Source of the DNA: Streptomyces hyaluromycini
GTDB taxonomy: Bacteria; Actinomycetota; Actinomycetes; Streptomycetales; Streptomycetaceae
Assembly (NCBI RefSeq): GCF_002217755.1
Contig: NZ_BCFL01000027.1
Span: 149,209-213,208 of the forward strand
Direction: 5' to 3'
DNA length: 64,000 nt
Shown here: piece after piece, positions 8,494-17,102 of the stretch
How the letters are laid out: each line of letters begins with the position of its first letter
Numbering within the stretch: position 1 is the first letter of the stretch
The notes under the pieces: generated by a model
Databases searched by the model: none
The model's input: only the letters and a program-made list of their open reading frames with translations
What the model was told of the DNA's origin: nothing
Translations under genes and position numbers: made by a program

Positions 8494-8547
8494 CTCTTCA
8501 CCCTCCGCCTGACTTGCCTCGTGCGAAGCCAGCCTATAGCGTCACCG

Positions 8548-8571
8548 CTGACTTCTGCAATCATAAGTCAG
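8548..8571. promoter_or_regulatory. probable HxlR operator
   Basis: An inverted repeat with arms CTGACTT and AAGTCAG separated by 10 bp, in the divergent promoter region between the HxlR and MFS genes. A partial further copy of the half-site (CTGACTT) lies at 8510-8516. HxlR regulators bind such dyads as dimers; binding here is inferred. Confidence 0.55.
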
Positions 8572-8630
8572 CTCGGGTCGTCGAGGGCGCTGCCGCCCGC
8601 TGCCCGCAGCTCGGCCGAGACGAGGACACG

Positions 8631-10226
8631 ATGGTTTCCACCCCTTCCCCCGCCCCGGGCCGGCTCAAGCCGACCGACCGGCAATCCGGCGACCGGCTCC
8701 CCTCCCGCCAGCCCTCCCGGCGTGCGGCGGCCGTCACCCTCGTCGCGATGTGCCTGGGCGCCATGACGACCTTTCTGCTGATCACCGCATCGGTGTCGGC
8801 GCTGTCGGCCATCCAGGACGACCTGCACGTCTCCCCGACCGGCCTCGTCTGGATCCCCTCCGCGTACACCCTGCTCGTGGCCAGCCTGGTGATGTCCGCG
8901 GGCACCATCGGCAACCTCTACGGCCGCAAGCGCGCCTTCCTCGCCGGCGCCGCGGTCATGATCATCGGGTCCCTCACCGTCTACACCGCGGGTTCGACCG
9001 GAGGCGTCATCGCCGGCCAGCTCGTCTCCGGCCTCGGCGGCGCCCTCATCCTGCCCAACAGCCTGGCCATCCTGGGGGCCGCCTTCCCTGACCCCCACCG
9101 GCGCACCGAGGTCGTCACGGCCTGGGCGGCCGCCTCCGGCATCGGACTCGCCGCCGGCCCGCTGATCGCGGGCACCCTGCTGGACCACTTCCACTGGAAC
9201 ACGGTCTTCCTGTCGACCGCCGCCCTCGCGGTCGTCACCATGGCCGCCGCCGTCTTCGTCGCCGAGTCACGCGGCCCCGCCGGCAAGCTGGACATACCGG
9301 GCCAGGTGCTGGCCGCCCTCGGTATCGCCGTCCTCGTCTACGCCCTCATCGAAGGCGGACACGACGGCTACACCAGCCCCCGGATCCTCGTCGCCTGGTT
9401 CGTCGCGGCCGCGGCCCTGAGCGGTTTCGTCCTCGTCGAGCGGGCCGCCCGCACCCCCATGCTGGACATGAGCCTGTTCCGGTCGGCGTCGTTCAGCGCC
9501 GTCATGTTCGTCGCGGCCGTCTCCCTGTTCGGCTTCACCGGGGTGGCCATCCTCTCGGTGCTCTTCTACGAGCGCGTCCAGCAGCTCTCCGCCCTGGACG
9601 TCGGCTGTCGGCTGCTGGCCTTCTTCGGCGTCTACGTCGTCGTCGCCTACGCGACCGGACGCGTGATCCGCCGTACCGGCTTCAAGCTCCCGCTCACCCT
9701 GGGCTTCCTCGTCGGAGCCGCCGCCACGGCCGGATTCACCACGCTGGAGCCGACCACGCCCTATGCCCGGGTGTGGTGGCTGTACGTGCTCTTCGGCGCC
9801 GCATCCGGGATGGTGGCCGCGCCGAGCACCGCCGCCGCGCTGGTCAGCGTCTCCCACGAGCGCGCCGGCATGGCCTCCGGAGCCGTCAACGCCTTCCGGC
9901 AGATCGGCTCCGTCACCGGCTCCGCCCTGCTCGGCGCTCTGCTCGCGAGCCGGCTCCAGTCCCGGCTGCCCGACCGGCTCGACGCCCACCACGTCCCCCG
10001 GGCGGCCTGGCCCGCCGTCGAGCACGCCGTCTCCACGGGCACCGGCGGTCACGGGGCGACCCCGCCGAACGTGACTGCCGCGGTCGGCGACGCCTTCACC
10101 TCCGGCGTCCACGTCGGCATGACCGTCGTCGCCGCCGTGTTCCTGTGCGCGGCCCTGGTCTCGGCCCTGCTGGTACGCAACCGGCCGCACCACATCAGCG
10201 GCACCGCCACCGCCACGACGAACTGA
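8631..10226 (+). CDS. MFS drug-efflux transporter, EmrB/QacA (DHA2) type
   Basis: A 531-residue integral membrane protein of the drug:H+ antiporter-2 family, with about 14 hydrophobic segments. Motif A after TM2 is NLYGRKRAF (residues ~100-108), and the motif C-like GIGLAAGPLIAG follows in TM5. The N-terminal ~35 residues are a basic, polar cytoplasmic tail. ATG 8631 is preceded by GACGAGGA. It presumably exports a toxic or self-made compound across the cytoplasmic membrane in exchange for protons; the substrate cannot be read from sequence. The divergent HxlR gene is its likely repressor. It converges on the acdH operon across a shared terminator hairpin. Confidence 0.9.
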   Translation: MVSTPSPAPGRLKPTDRQSGDRLPSRQPSRRAAAVTLVAMCLGAMTTFLLITASVSALSAIQDDLHVSPTGLVWIPSAYTLLVASLVMSAGTIGNLYGRKRAFLAGAAVMIIGSLTVYTAGSTGGVIAGQLVSGLGGALILPNSLAILGAAFPDPHRRTEVVTAWAAASGIGLAAGPLIAGTLLDHFHWNTVFLSTAALAVVTMAAAVFVAESRGPAGKLDIPGQVLAALGIAVLVYALIEGGHDGYTSPRILVAWFVAAAALSGFVLVERAARTPMLDMSLFRSASFSAVMFVAAVSLFGFTGVAILSVLFYERVQQLSALDVGCRLLAFFGVYVVVAYATGRVIRRTGFKLPLTLGFLVGAAATAGFTTLEPTTPYARVWWLYVLFGAASGMVAAPSTAAALVSVSHERAGMASGAVNAFRQIGSVTGSALLGALLASRLQSRLPDRLDAHHVPRAAWPAVEHAVSTGTGGHGATPPNVTAAVGDAFTSGVHVGMTVVAAVFLCAALVSALLVRNRPHHISGTATATTN

Positions 10227-10265
10227 CGCGCGACGCGGACCCGCCCGCGGGCGTGCTCCGGCACC

Positions 10266-10303
10266 GAGGCCGGCCGGAGCCCGCGCCGCCGCGGGCCGGC
10301 CTC
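10266..10303. terminator. bidirectional terminator hairpin
   Basis: A 10-bp perfect stem (GAGGCCGGCC / GGCCGGCCTC) with an 18-nt loop between the convergent MFS and acyl-CoA dehydrogenase genes; it reaches the stop codon of the latter. No T-run, as is common in high-G+C genomes. Confidence 0.55.
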
Positions 10304-11462
10304 AGCTCACCAGCCCCAACTCCCGCGCGATCAGCATCCGCTGCACCTCGCTCGTGCCCTCCCCGATCTCCAGGATCTTGGAGTCGCGCCACATGCGGGC
10401 CACCGGGTACTCGTTCATGAAGCCGTAGCCGCCGTGGACCTGGGTGGCGTCGCGGGCGTTGTCGACGGCGATGGTGGAGGAGTACAGCTTGGCGAGGGCC
10501 GCCTCCTTCTTGAAGGGCTCGCCGGAGACCAGGCGGGAGGCCGCGTCGCGCCAGGCCAGACGGGCCGTGTGGGCCTTCATCTCCATGTCCGCGATCTTGA
10601 ACTGGATGGCCTGGTTGGCGCCGATCGGGCGGCCGAAGGCGTGCCGTTCCTTCGCGTACTTGACGGACTCGTCCACACAGCCCTGGGCCAGGCCGGTGGC
10701 GAGGGCGGCGATGGCGATGCGGCCCTCGTCGAGAATGCGGAGGAACTGGGCGTAGCCGCGGCCCTCCTCGCCCAGCAGGTTGGCGGCGGGGACCCGGACG
10801 TCGGCGAAGGACAGCTCGCGGGTGTCGGAGGCGTTCCAGCCGACCTTGGAGTAGGGGGCGGCGACCGTGAATCCGGGCGTGCCCGAGGGGACGATGATGG
10901 ACGAGATCAGCGGCTTGCCGTCGGGCTTGCGGCCGGTGACCGCGGTGACCGTCACCAACCCCGTGATGTCCGTCCCCGAGTTGGTGATGAAGCACTTGCT
11001 GCCGTTGATCACCCATTCGTCGGTGGCGGGGTCCAGGCGGGCGGTCGTACGCGTGGCGCCCGCGTCGCTGCCGCCGTCCGGCTCGGTGAGGCCGAAGGCG
11101 CCCAGGAGTTCGCCGGAGCAGAGGCGCGGGAGCCATTCGCGCTTCTGGTCGTCGGTGCCGAAGAGGTGGATCGGCATCGCGCCGAGGGAGACTCCGGCCT
11201 CCAGGGTGATCGCCACCGACGAGTCGACGCGGGCCAGCTCCTCCAAGGCGATGCCGAGCGCCAGGTAGTCGCCGCCCATGCCGCCGTACTCCTCGGGGAA
11301 CGGCAGGCCGAACAGGCCCATGCGGCCCATCTCGCGGACGATCTCGTACGGGAACTCGTGCCGCTCGTAGAAGTCGCCGATCTTCGGCGCCACGACGTCG
11401 TGCGCGAACTCCTCCACCGTACGGCGGAGTTCTTCCAGTTCGGGGGAGAGGCGGTGGTCCAT
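10302..11462 (-). CDS. acdH: acyl-CoA dehydrogenase (isovaleryl-CoA type)
   Basis: A 386-residue FAD-dependent dehydrogenase, last gene of a leucine-degradation operon, probably oxidising isovaleryl-CoA or other short branched acyl-CoAs. Family motifs are complete: GLTEPDGGSDAGATRT and VINGSKCFITNSGTD around the flavin, GGYGFMNEYPVARMWRD, and the C-terminal IGEGTSEVQRMLIA. The E in ILEIGEGTSE or an equivalent would be the base; assignment by alignment was not done. ATG 11462 lies 5 bp after the HMG-CoA lyase stop codon, so translation is probably coupled. The symbol acdH is given because the gene order and size match what is known of the streptomycete AcdH locus. Confidence 0.9.
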   Translation of the reverse strand: MDHRLSPELEELRRTVEEFAHDVVAPKIGDFYERHEFPYEIVREMGRMGLFGLPFPEEYGGMGGDYLALGIALEELARVDSSVAITLEAGVSLGAMPIHLFGTDDQKREWLPRLCSGELLGAFGLTEPDGGSDAGATRTTARLDPATDEWVINGSKCFITNSGTDITGLVTVTAVTGRKPDGKPLISSIIVPSGTPGFTVAAPYSKVGWNASDTRELSFADVRVPAANLLGEEGRGYAQFLRILDEGRIAIAALATGLAQGCVDESVKYAKERHAFGRPIGANQAIQFKIADMEMKAHTARLAWRDAASRLVSGEPFKKEAALAKLYSSTIAVDNARDATQVHGGYGFMNEYPVARMWRDSKILEIGEGTSEVQRMLIARELGLVS

Positions 11463-11467
11463 GGTCG

Positions 11468-12415
11468 TCACTCCTGGTGGGAGAGGGCGCGGACGGTACG
11501 GGACGGGCTGGGTCGGCCCAGTTGTTCGGCCATCCACACGCTGGTGGCGGTGAGTTTGCCGAGGTCGACTCCGGTCTCGATGCCGAGGCCCTGGAGCATC
11601 CAGACCAGGTCCTCGGTGGCGAGGTTGCCGGTGGCGGACTTGGCGTACGGGCAGCCGCCGAGCCCGCCGGCGGACGCGTCGACCGTCGTCACGCCGTGTT
11701 CCAGGGCCGCGTAGGTGTTGGCGAGCGCCTGGCCGTAGGTGTCGTGGAAGTGCACGCCGATGACGTTCGTCGGCACGCCCTCCTCGTTGAGCAGGGAGAG
11801 CAGTTCGAGGACGTGGCCGGGGGTGGCCACGCCGATCGTGTCGCCGAGGCTCAGCTCGTCGCAGCCCATGTCGCGCAGCGCCTTGCAGACCCTGACCACC
11901 TGGTGGAACGGGACGGCGCCCTCCCAGGGGTCGCCGAAGCACATCGAGACGTAGCCGCGGACATGCACGTCCGCGTCCTTCGCCTGCCGGACGACCGGGT
12001 CGAAGACGGCCAGGGACTCGTCCAGCGAGCGGTTGAGGTTGGCCTTGGCGAAGGACTCGGTGGCGCTGGCGAAGACGGCGACCCGGCGGGCGCCGAGGGC
12101 GAGGGCGCGGTCCAGGCCGCGCTGGTTGGGGACGAGGACGGGCAGGGCGATGCCCCGCAGATCGGAGAGTTGCGGGAACAGGTCCTCCGCGTCGGCCAGT
12201 TGGGGCACCCACTTCGGGTGCACGAAGCTGGTCGCCTCGATCGTGGTCAGGCCCGCGTCGGCCAGGCGGTGGACGAACTCGGCCTTCACCGACGTCGGTA
12301 CGGCCGTCTTCTCGTTCTGCAGGCCGTCGCGCGCGCCGACCTCGTGGATCCGGACCCGGGCGGGCAGATCGGTGGCCGGTACGACCATGGGGAGGGCGCT
12401 CTCCGGGGTGGTCAT
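11468..12415 (-). CDS. hydroxymethylglutaryl-CoA lyase
   Basis: A 315-residue TIM-barrel enzyme that splits 3-hydroxy-3-methylglutaryl-CoA into acetyl-CoA and acetoacetate, the last step of leucine breakdown. Diagnostic motifs: RIHEVGARDGLQNE near the N terminus (metal and substrate binding), ATSFVHPKWVPQLADAE, GVHFHDTYGQALANT (metal-ligand histidines) and the C-terminal GGLGGCPYAKSATGN, whose Cys is the catalytic residue of the family. The start ATG overlaps the TGA of the upstream carboxylase gene (ATGA), showing coupling. Fits directly between the methylcrotonyl-CoA carboxylase genes and acdH. Confidence 0.95.
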   Translation of the reverse strand: MTTPESALPMVVPATDLPARVRIHEVGARDGLQNEKTAVPTSVKAEFVHRLADAGLTTIEATSFVHPKWVPQLADAEDLFPQLSDLRGIALPVLVPNQRGLDRALALGARRVAVFASATESFAKANLNRSLDESLAVFDPVVRQAKDADVHVRGYVSMCFGDPWEGAVPFHQVVRVCKALRDMGCDELSLGDTIGVATPGHVLELLSLLNEEGVPTNVIGVHFHDTYGQALANTYAALEHGVTTVDASAGGLGGCPYAKSATGNLATEDLVWMLQGLGIETGVDLGKLTATSVWMAEQLGRPSPSRTVRALSHQE

Positions 12416-14334
12416 GCCGTCTCCTCCTCGTGCGGGGCGATCACGGCCAGCACCTGGTCCATGGCGACCGTGGCGCCGGGCTTCACGTCGAGTTCGGCGA
12501 CCGTGCCGGCGTGCGGGGCGGAGATGACGTGCTCCATCTTCATCGCCTCCACCACCAGCAGGCTCTGCCCGGCGGTCACCTCGTCCCCTACGGCGACCTT
12601 CACGACGGTCACCGTGCCGGGCATCGGCGCGGTGAGGGAGTCGGCGCCGGCGTGCGCGGTGCGGCTCAGCGAGGCCGCGACGGGGTCGTGGTCGCGGACC
12701 TGCCAGGCGTCGCCGTCGCGGCCGATCCAGTCGGCGGCGCGGTGGAAGGTGTGGCGGACGCCGTCCACGGTCACCGACACGCGGTCGGCGGTGACGGTGT
12801 GCGTGCCGTGCGGGGCGTACTCCACCGGGTCCTGCACCCGGAGGTGGAAGCCGACCGGCTTGGGCGTACCGCCGAGGCGCCAGCCGCTGGGCACGGAGAA
12901 GGGGTCCGTCCAGCGCCCGTCCGCCGCGACCGGCTTCAGCGCCTCCAGCCGTACGGCCGCCGCCGCCTCGTACACCTCGTCCGGGACGTCCGTGGAGACC
13001 AGGTCGGCCACCACCCGCTCGACCAGGCCCGTGTCCAACTCGCCCGCCACCACGGCCGGATGGGCGAGGAGGCGGCGCAGGAAACCCGCGTTGGTCTGCA
13101 CGCCCAGCGTGACCGTCTCCGCGAGGGCCCGGCGGAGCTTCCTGAGCGCCGTCGCGCGGTCCGGGCCGTACGCGATCACCTTGGACAGCATCGGGTCGTA
13201 CAGGCTGCCGACCTCGGTGCCCTCGCTGAGCCCGGAGTCGGTGCGGACGCCGTCGCCGTGCGGTTCCCGCAACAGCAGCACCGTGCCACCGGTGGGCAGG
13301 AAGCCGCGCGCCGGGTCCTCGGCGCAGATCCGGGCCTCGACCGCGTGCCCGGTGAGCGTGACGTCGGCCTGGGCGAAGGGCAGTCGCTCTCCGGCCGCCA
13401 CCCGCAGCTGCCACTCCACCAGGTCAAGACCCGTGACCAGCTCGGTGACCGGGTGTTCCACCTGGAGGCGGGTGTTCATCTCCATGAAGTAGTACGACGA
13501 AGGGTCGCCGCCCGGCACGATGAACTCCACCGTGCCCGCGCCGACGTACCCGCACGAGCGCGCCGCCTGCACCGCGGCCTCGCCCATCGCCGCCCGGGTC
13601 TCCTCGTCGAGGAGCACGCTGGGCGCCTCCTCGATCACCTTCTGGTGCCGGCGCTGGAGCGAGCACTCGCGCTCGCCGAGGTGGACGACGTTCCCGTGGC
13701 CGTCGGCCAGCACCTGGATCTCGATGTGCCGGGGCCGGTCGACCCACCGCTCGACGAGGAGGGTGTCATCGCCGAAGGAGGCACGGGCCTCGCGGCGTGC
13801 GGCCGCGATCTCCTCGTCCAGGAGGCTCAGGTCCCGCACCAGCCGCATGCCCTTGCCACCGCCGCCGGCGGACGGCTTGAGGAGCACCGGGGCACCCAAT
13901 CGGCGGGCCGCGTCGGCCAGTTCGGGGTCACGGCCGCCGGGCACCACCGGCACCCCGGCCGCCGCCACCGTCTCCTTGGCCCGGATCTTGTCGCCCATCA
14001 GCGCGATCGCATCCGCAGGCGGGCCGATGAAGACCAGCCCGGCCTCCTCGCAGGCCCGCGCGAAGGCGGCGTTCTCGGCGAGGAAGCCGTACCCCGGGTG
14101 GACCGCCTGGGCACCGCTCACCGCGGCCGCCTCCAGCAGCCGCTGCACCGACAGATAGCTCTCGCCCGCCGGCGCCGGACCGATCCGGACCGCGGTGTCG
14201 GCCTCCCGGACGTGCCGGGCGTCCGCGTCGGCGTCCGAGTACACGGCCACCGAGCGCACGCCCAGCGAGCGCAGCGTACGGATGACCCGGACGGCGATCT
14301 CGCCCCGGTTGGCCACGAGTACGGTGTCGAACAC
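12412..14334 (-). CDS. methylcrotonyl-CoA carboxylase, biotin-carboxylase/BCCP subunit
   Basis: A 640-residue alpha subunit carrying biotin carboxylase (residues ~1-440) and a C-terminal biotinyl domain. Seen: LVANRGEIAVRVIRTLR at the start, the ATP-grasp glycine loop PSAGGGGKGMR, EMNTRLQVEHPVTE, and the biotinylation site VVEAMKMEHV near residue 605. It carboxylates biotin with ATP and bicarbonate and hands CO2 to the beta subunit. Substrate 3-methylcrotonyl-CoA is inferred from the operon. I chose GTG 14334, because AGGAGGGG lies 5-8 bases upstream; a GTG five codons earlier would place that Shine-Dalgarno inside the gene. The beta-subunit stop is 11 bp upstream. Confidence 0.93.
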   Translation of the reverse strand: MFDTVLVANRGEIAVRVIRTLRSLGVRSVAVYSDADADARHVREADTAVRIGPAPAGESYLSVQRLLEAAAVSGAQAVHPGYGFLAENAAFARACEEAGLVFIGPPADAIALMGDKIRAKETVAAAGVPVVPGGRDPELADAARRLGAPVLLKPSAGGGGKGMRLVRDLSLLDEEIAAARREARASFGDDTLLVERWVDRPRHIEIQVLADGHGNVVHLGERECSLQRRHQKVIEEAPSVLLDEETRAAMGEAAVQAARSCGYVGAGTVEFIVPGGDPSSYYFMEMNTRLQVEHPVTELVTGLDLVEWQLRVAAGERLPFAQADVTLTGHAVEARICAEDPARGFLPTGGTVLLLREPHGDGVRTDSGLSEGTEVGSLYDPMLSKVIAYGPDRATALRKLRRALAETVTLGVQTNAGFLRRLLAHPAVVAGELDTGLVERVVADLVSTDVPDEVYEAAAAVRLEALKPVAADGRWTDPFSVPSGWRLGGTPKPVGFHLRVQDPVEYAPHGTHTVTADRVSVTVDGVRHTFHRAADWIGRDGDAWQVRDHDPVAASLSRTAHAGADSLTAPMPGTVTVVKVAVGDEVTAGQSLLVVEAMKMEHVISAPHAGTVAELDVKPGATVAMDQVLAVIAPHEEETA

Positions 14335-14345
14335 GAGTCCCCTCC

Positions 14346-15962
14346 TCACATCCGGAAGACGCCGAACTGGGGCTCACCCAGGGGCGCGTTGCCACAGGCC
14401 GTCAGTGCCAGGCCGAGCACCTGCCGGGTGTCGAGGGGGTCGATGACCCCGTCGTCCCAGAGGCGGGCGGTCGCGTAGTAGGCGTTGCCCTGGCGTTCGT
14501 ACTGGGCGCGGACGGGCGCCTTGAAGGCCTCCTCGTCCTCGGCCGGCCAGTCCTCGCCGCGGGACTCCAGCTGGTCCCGCTTGACGGTCGCCAGCACGGA
14601 CGCGGCCTGCTCGCCGCCCATCACCGAGATCTTGGCGTTGGGCCACATCCACAGGAAGCGGGGGGAGTAGGCCCTGCCGCACATGGAGTAGTTGCCCGCA
14701 CCGTACGAACCGCCGACGACGACGGTCAGCTTCGGGACCCTCGTGCAGGCCACTGCCGTGACCATCTTCGCGCCGTGCTTGGCGATGCCGCCGGCCTCGT
14801 AGTCCTTGCCGACCATGAAGCCGGAGATGTTCTGCAGGAACACCAGGGGGATGCCGCGCTGGTCGCACAGCTCGATGAAGTGGGCGCCCTTCTGGGCGGA
14901 CTCGGAGAACAGGATGCCGTTGTTGGCGACGATGCCGACCGGGTGGCCGTGGATGCGGGCGAAGCCGGTGACGAGGGTCTGCCCGAACTCGGCCTTGAAC
15001 TCGGCGAACCGGGAGCCGTCGACGACCCGGGCGATGATCTCGCGGACGTCGTAGGGGGTGCGGGAGTCGACGGGGACGGCGCCGTAGAGGCCGTAGGGGT
15101 CGGCCTTCGGCTCGGCGGCCGGGGTGACCTCCCAGGGCAGGGAGCGCCGGGCCGGGAGGGTGGCGACGATGTTCCGGACGATCCTGAGCGCGTGCGCGTC
15201 GTTCTCGGCGAGGTGGTCGGTGACACCGGAGACGCGGGAGTGGACCTCGCCGCCGCCCAGCTCCTCGGCGGTCACGACCTCGCCGGTGGCCGCCTTCACC
15301 AGCGGGGGGCCGCCGAGGAAGATCGTGCCCTGGTTGCGGACGATGACCGCCTCGTCGCTCATCGCCGGGACGTAGGCGCCGCCGGCCGTGCAGGAGCCGA
15401 GGACGGCGGCGATCTGCGGGATGCCCGCCCCCGACATCCGGGCCTGGTTGTAGAAGATCCGCCCGAAGTGGTCGCGGTCCGGGAAGACCTCGTCCTGCAT
15501 GGGCAGGAAGGCGCCGCCGGAGTCGACGAGGTACACGCACGGCAGGCGGTTGTCGAGGGCCACCTCCTGCGCCCGCAGGTGCTTCTTCACGGTCATCGGG
15601 TAGTAGGTGCCGCCCTTGACCGTGGCGTCGTTGGCGACGATCACGCACTCGCGCCCGCCGACCCGCCCGATCCCGGCGATCACGCCGGCCGCCGGGGCCG
15701 CCCCGTCGTACATGCCGTCGGCCGCCAGGGGGGCCAGCTCCAGGAAGGGGGAGCCGGGGTCGAGGAGGGTGTCCACCCGGTCCCGGGGCAGCAGCTTGCC
15801 CCGCGCGGTGTGCCGGGCCCGCGCCTTCTCGCCGCCGCCCAGGGCGGCCGCGGCGAGCTTGGCGCGCAGCTCGTCCACGAGGACGCGGTGCGCCTCCTCG
15901 TTGGCCCGAAAGGCCTCCGACGCGGGGTCCGCCGCGCTCGTCAGCTCCGGTGCCTGGTCCAT
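14346..15962 (-). CDS. methylcrotonyl-CoA carboxylase, carboxyltransferase (beta) subunit
   Basis: A 538-residue carboxyltransferase with two crotonase-like halves. The N-half has CVYLVDSGGAFLPMQDEVFPD and GSCTAGGAYVPAMSDE; the C-half has IVANNGILFSESAQKGAHFIELC, QNISGFMVG and GGSYGAGNYSMCGRAY with FLWMWPNAKISVMGGEQAA. This pattern is that of the methylcrotonyl-CoA carboxylase branch rather than acetyl- or propionyl-CoA carboxylase. It transfers CO2 from biotin to the acyl-CoA. First gene of the four-gene operon; its promoter faces a divergent TetR gene with two operator-like palindromes. Confidence 0.93.
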   Translation of the reverse strand: MDQAPELTSAADPASEAFRANEEAHRVLVDELRAKLAAAALGGGEKARARHTARGKLLPRDRVDTLLDPGSPFLELAPLAADGMYDGAAPAAGVIAGIGRVGGRECVIVANDATVKGGTYYPMTVKKHLRAQEVALDNRLPCVYLVDSGGAFLPMQDEVFPDRDHFGRIFYNQARMSGAGIPQIAAVLGSCTAGGAYVPAMSDEAVIVRNQGTIFLGGPPLVKAATGEVVTAEELGGGEVHSRVSGVTDHLAENDAHALRIVRNIVATLPARRSLPWEVTPAAEPKADPYGLYGAVPVDSRTPYDVREIIARVVDGSRFAEFKAEFGQTLVTGFARIHGHPVGIVANNGILFSESAQKGAHFIELCDQRGIPLVFLQNISGFMVGKDYEAGGIAKHGAKMVTAVACTRVPKLTVVVGGSYGAGNYSMCGRAYSPRFLWMWPNAKISVMGGEQAASVLATVKRDQLESRGEDWPAEDEEAFKAPVRAQYERQGNAYYATARLWDDGVIDPLDTRQVLGLALTACGNAPLGEPQFGVFRM

Positions 15963-15981
15963 GCCGCGATCCCCTCACTTT

Positions 15982-16028
15982 GTTAATGAGCGTTAACGCA
16001 TTTCCCTCAGGTTAACGACCGCTAACCT
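15982..16028. promoter_or_regulatory. two TetR-type operators of the leucine operon
   Basis: Two dyads lie in the 86-bp divergent promoter region. Site 1 (15982-15997) is GTTAATGAGCGTTAAC; site 2 (16009-16028) is AGGTTAACGACCGCTAACCT. Both contain the half-site GTTAACG or a one-base variant. Their centres are about 29 bp apart, so one dimer could cover each promoter. The adjacent TetR protein is the obvious ligand. Confidence 0.7.
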
Positions 16029-16048
16029 CCCTGTCTAGAATTGCCTTC

Positions 16049-16654
16049 ATGGTCACGAGAACCGACGCCCCGACCCGCCGCGAGCAGATCCTCAAGGAGG
16101 CTGCCCGGCTGTTCGCCGAGCGCGGCTTCCATGGTGTCGGTGTGGACGAGATAGGGGCCGCGGTCGGCATCAGCGGGCCCGGTCTCTACCGGCACTTCGC
16201 GGGCAAGGACGCGATGCTCGCGGAGCTGCTGGTGGGGATCAGCGGGCAGCTGCTGACCGGGGCCAAGCGCCGCCTGGCGGAGGCCGACGGGGGTACCGCG
16301 CCCGCGGCGGTCCTGGACTCCCTCATCGAGGGCCACATCGACTTCGCCCTCGACGACCGTCCACTGATCACCCTGCACGACCGGGAGCTGGACCGCTTGC
16401 GCGACAGCGACCGGAAACTGGTGCGGCAGCTGCAGCGGCAGTACGTCGAGCTGTGGGTGGAGGTGGTCCGCGGCGTCTACCCGGCGCTCGCGGAGCCCGC
16501 GGCCCGCTCGGCGGTCCACTCGGTCTTCGGCCTCCTCAACTCGACCCCGCATTTGGGCCGACCGGGTTCCCTGCCGGGGCGGGGGGCGACGGCAGTGCTG
16601 CTGCACCGGATGGCGAGGGGCGCGTTCGGGGCGGCGGCGGAGGAGCGAGGGTGA
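16049..16654 (+). CDS. TetR-family regulator of the leucine operon
   Basis: A 201-residue TetR protein. The N-terminal HTH is clear: REQILKEAARLFAERGFHGV, then VDEIGAAVGISGPGLYRHFAGKDAML. The C-terminal ligand domain (residues ~65-200) contains ALDDRPLITLHDRELDRL and LRDSDRKLVRQLQRQYVELW, a form seen in regulators of acyl-CoA metabolism. It is divergent from the carboxylase beta gene, with two dyads between, so it most likely represses the operon and itself, released by an acyl-CoA; the inducer is inference. Start ATG 16049. Confidence 0.9.
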   Translation: MVTRTDAPTRREQILKEAARLFAERGFHGVGVDEIGAAVGISGPGLYRHFAGKDAMLAELLVGISGQLLTGAKRRLAEADGGTAPAAVLDSLIEGHIDFALDDRPLITLHDRELDRLRDSDRKLVRQLQRQYVELWVEVVRGVYPALAEPAARSAVHSVFGLLNSTPHLGRPGSLPGRGATAVLLHRMARGAFGAAAEERG

Positions 16655-16665
16655 GGGGCCGCCCC

Positions 16666-16839
16666 TTGAATCCGCCGCGACGGCGATCGGCCGCGACGAG
16701 GGTGCTCGGCGGTGCCGAACCGCTTGAATCCGCCGCGACGGCGATCGGCCGCGACGAGGGTGCTCGGCGGTGCCGAACCGCTTGAATCCGCCGCGACGGC
16801 GATCGGCCGCGACGAGGGTGCTCGGCGGTGCCGAACCGC
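16666..16839. repeat. 58-bp direct repeat, three identical tandem copies
   Basis: Three head-to-tail copies of a 58-bp unit (16666-16723, 16724-16781, 16782-16839), beginning TTGAATCCGCCGCGACGGCG and ending GGTGCCGAACCGC. I see no differences among the three. They follow the TetR gene and precede the second acyl-CoA dehydrogenase gene. Identity of the copies indicates recent amplification. Confidence 0.9.
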
Positions 16840-16845
16840 CTCGGG

Positions 16846-16903
16846 CCGGTTCGGCACCGCCGGACTGCGCCGCCGTGGCCGATCGCCGTCGCGGCGGGAT
16901 TTT
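16846..16903. repeat. inverted, diverged copy of the 58-bp unit
   Basis: Just after the third direct copy the sequence reads as the reverse complement of the unit: both ends (CGGTTCGGCACCGCCG and GGCCGATCGCCGTCGCGGCGG) match while the central ~14 bases differ. With the third direct copy it can form a long hairpin that could end transcription from the TetR gene. The remaining DNA to 17063 holds no gene. Confidence 0.8.
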
Positions 16904-17063
16904 GGTGGGCGGTGAGTTGAGGGGTGCGGCCGACCGGTTCGTGCGCGGCGAGTCGGGGCGCGGCGGATCGCCCCGTGCGTGGCGGCGTGACGAGCGTTAC
17001 CCCCCTCGCTCCCCTTTCCGCCCTGGACCCGTCGGCTACCCGCCGGTACCTTGGGGTCTGAGC

Positions 17064-17071
17064 AAGCGCTT
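17064..17071. promoter_or_regulatory. AAGCGCTT palindrome before acyl-CoA dehydrogenase
   Basis: AAGCGCTT in the context AGCAAGCGCTTAGAC, 32 bp upstream of the chosen start. Short dyads of this type are common operator cores; here it may be a binding site for a regulator of fatty-acid metabolism. Tentative. Confidence 0.3.
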
Positions 17072-17102
17072 AGACATGCCGGAGTCCGTGGAGGTGGCGG
17101 CC

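Noticed and set aside
16666..16839. CRISPR array
   Set aside because: The 58-bp repeats are directly abutting with no spacers and no cas genes are present.
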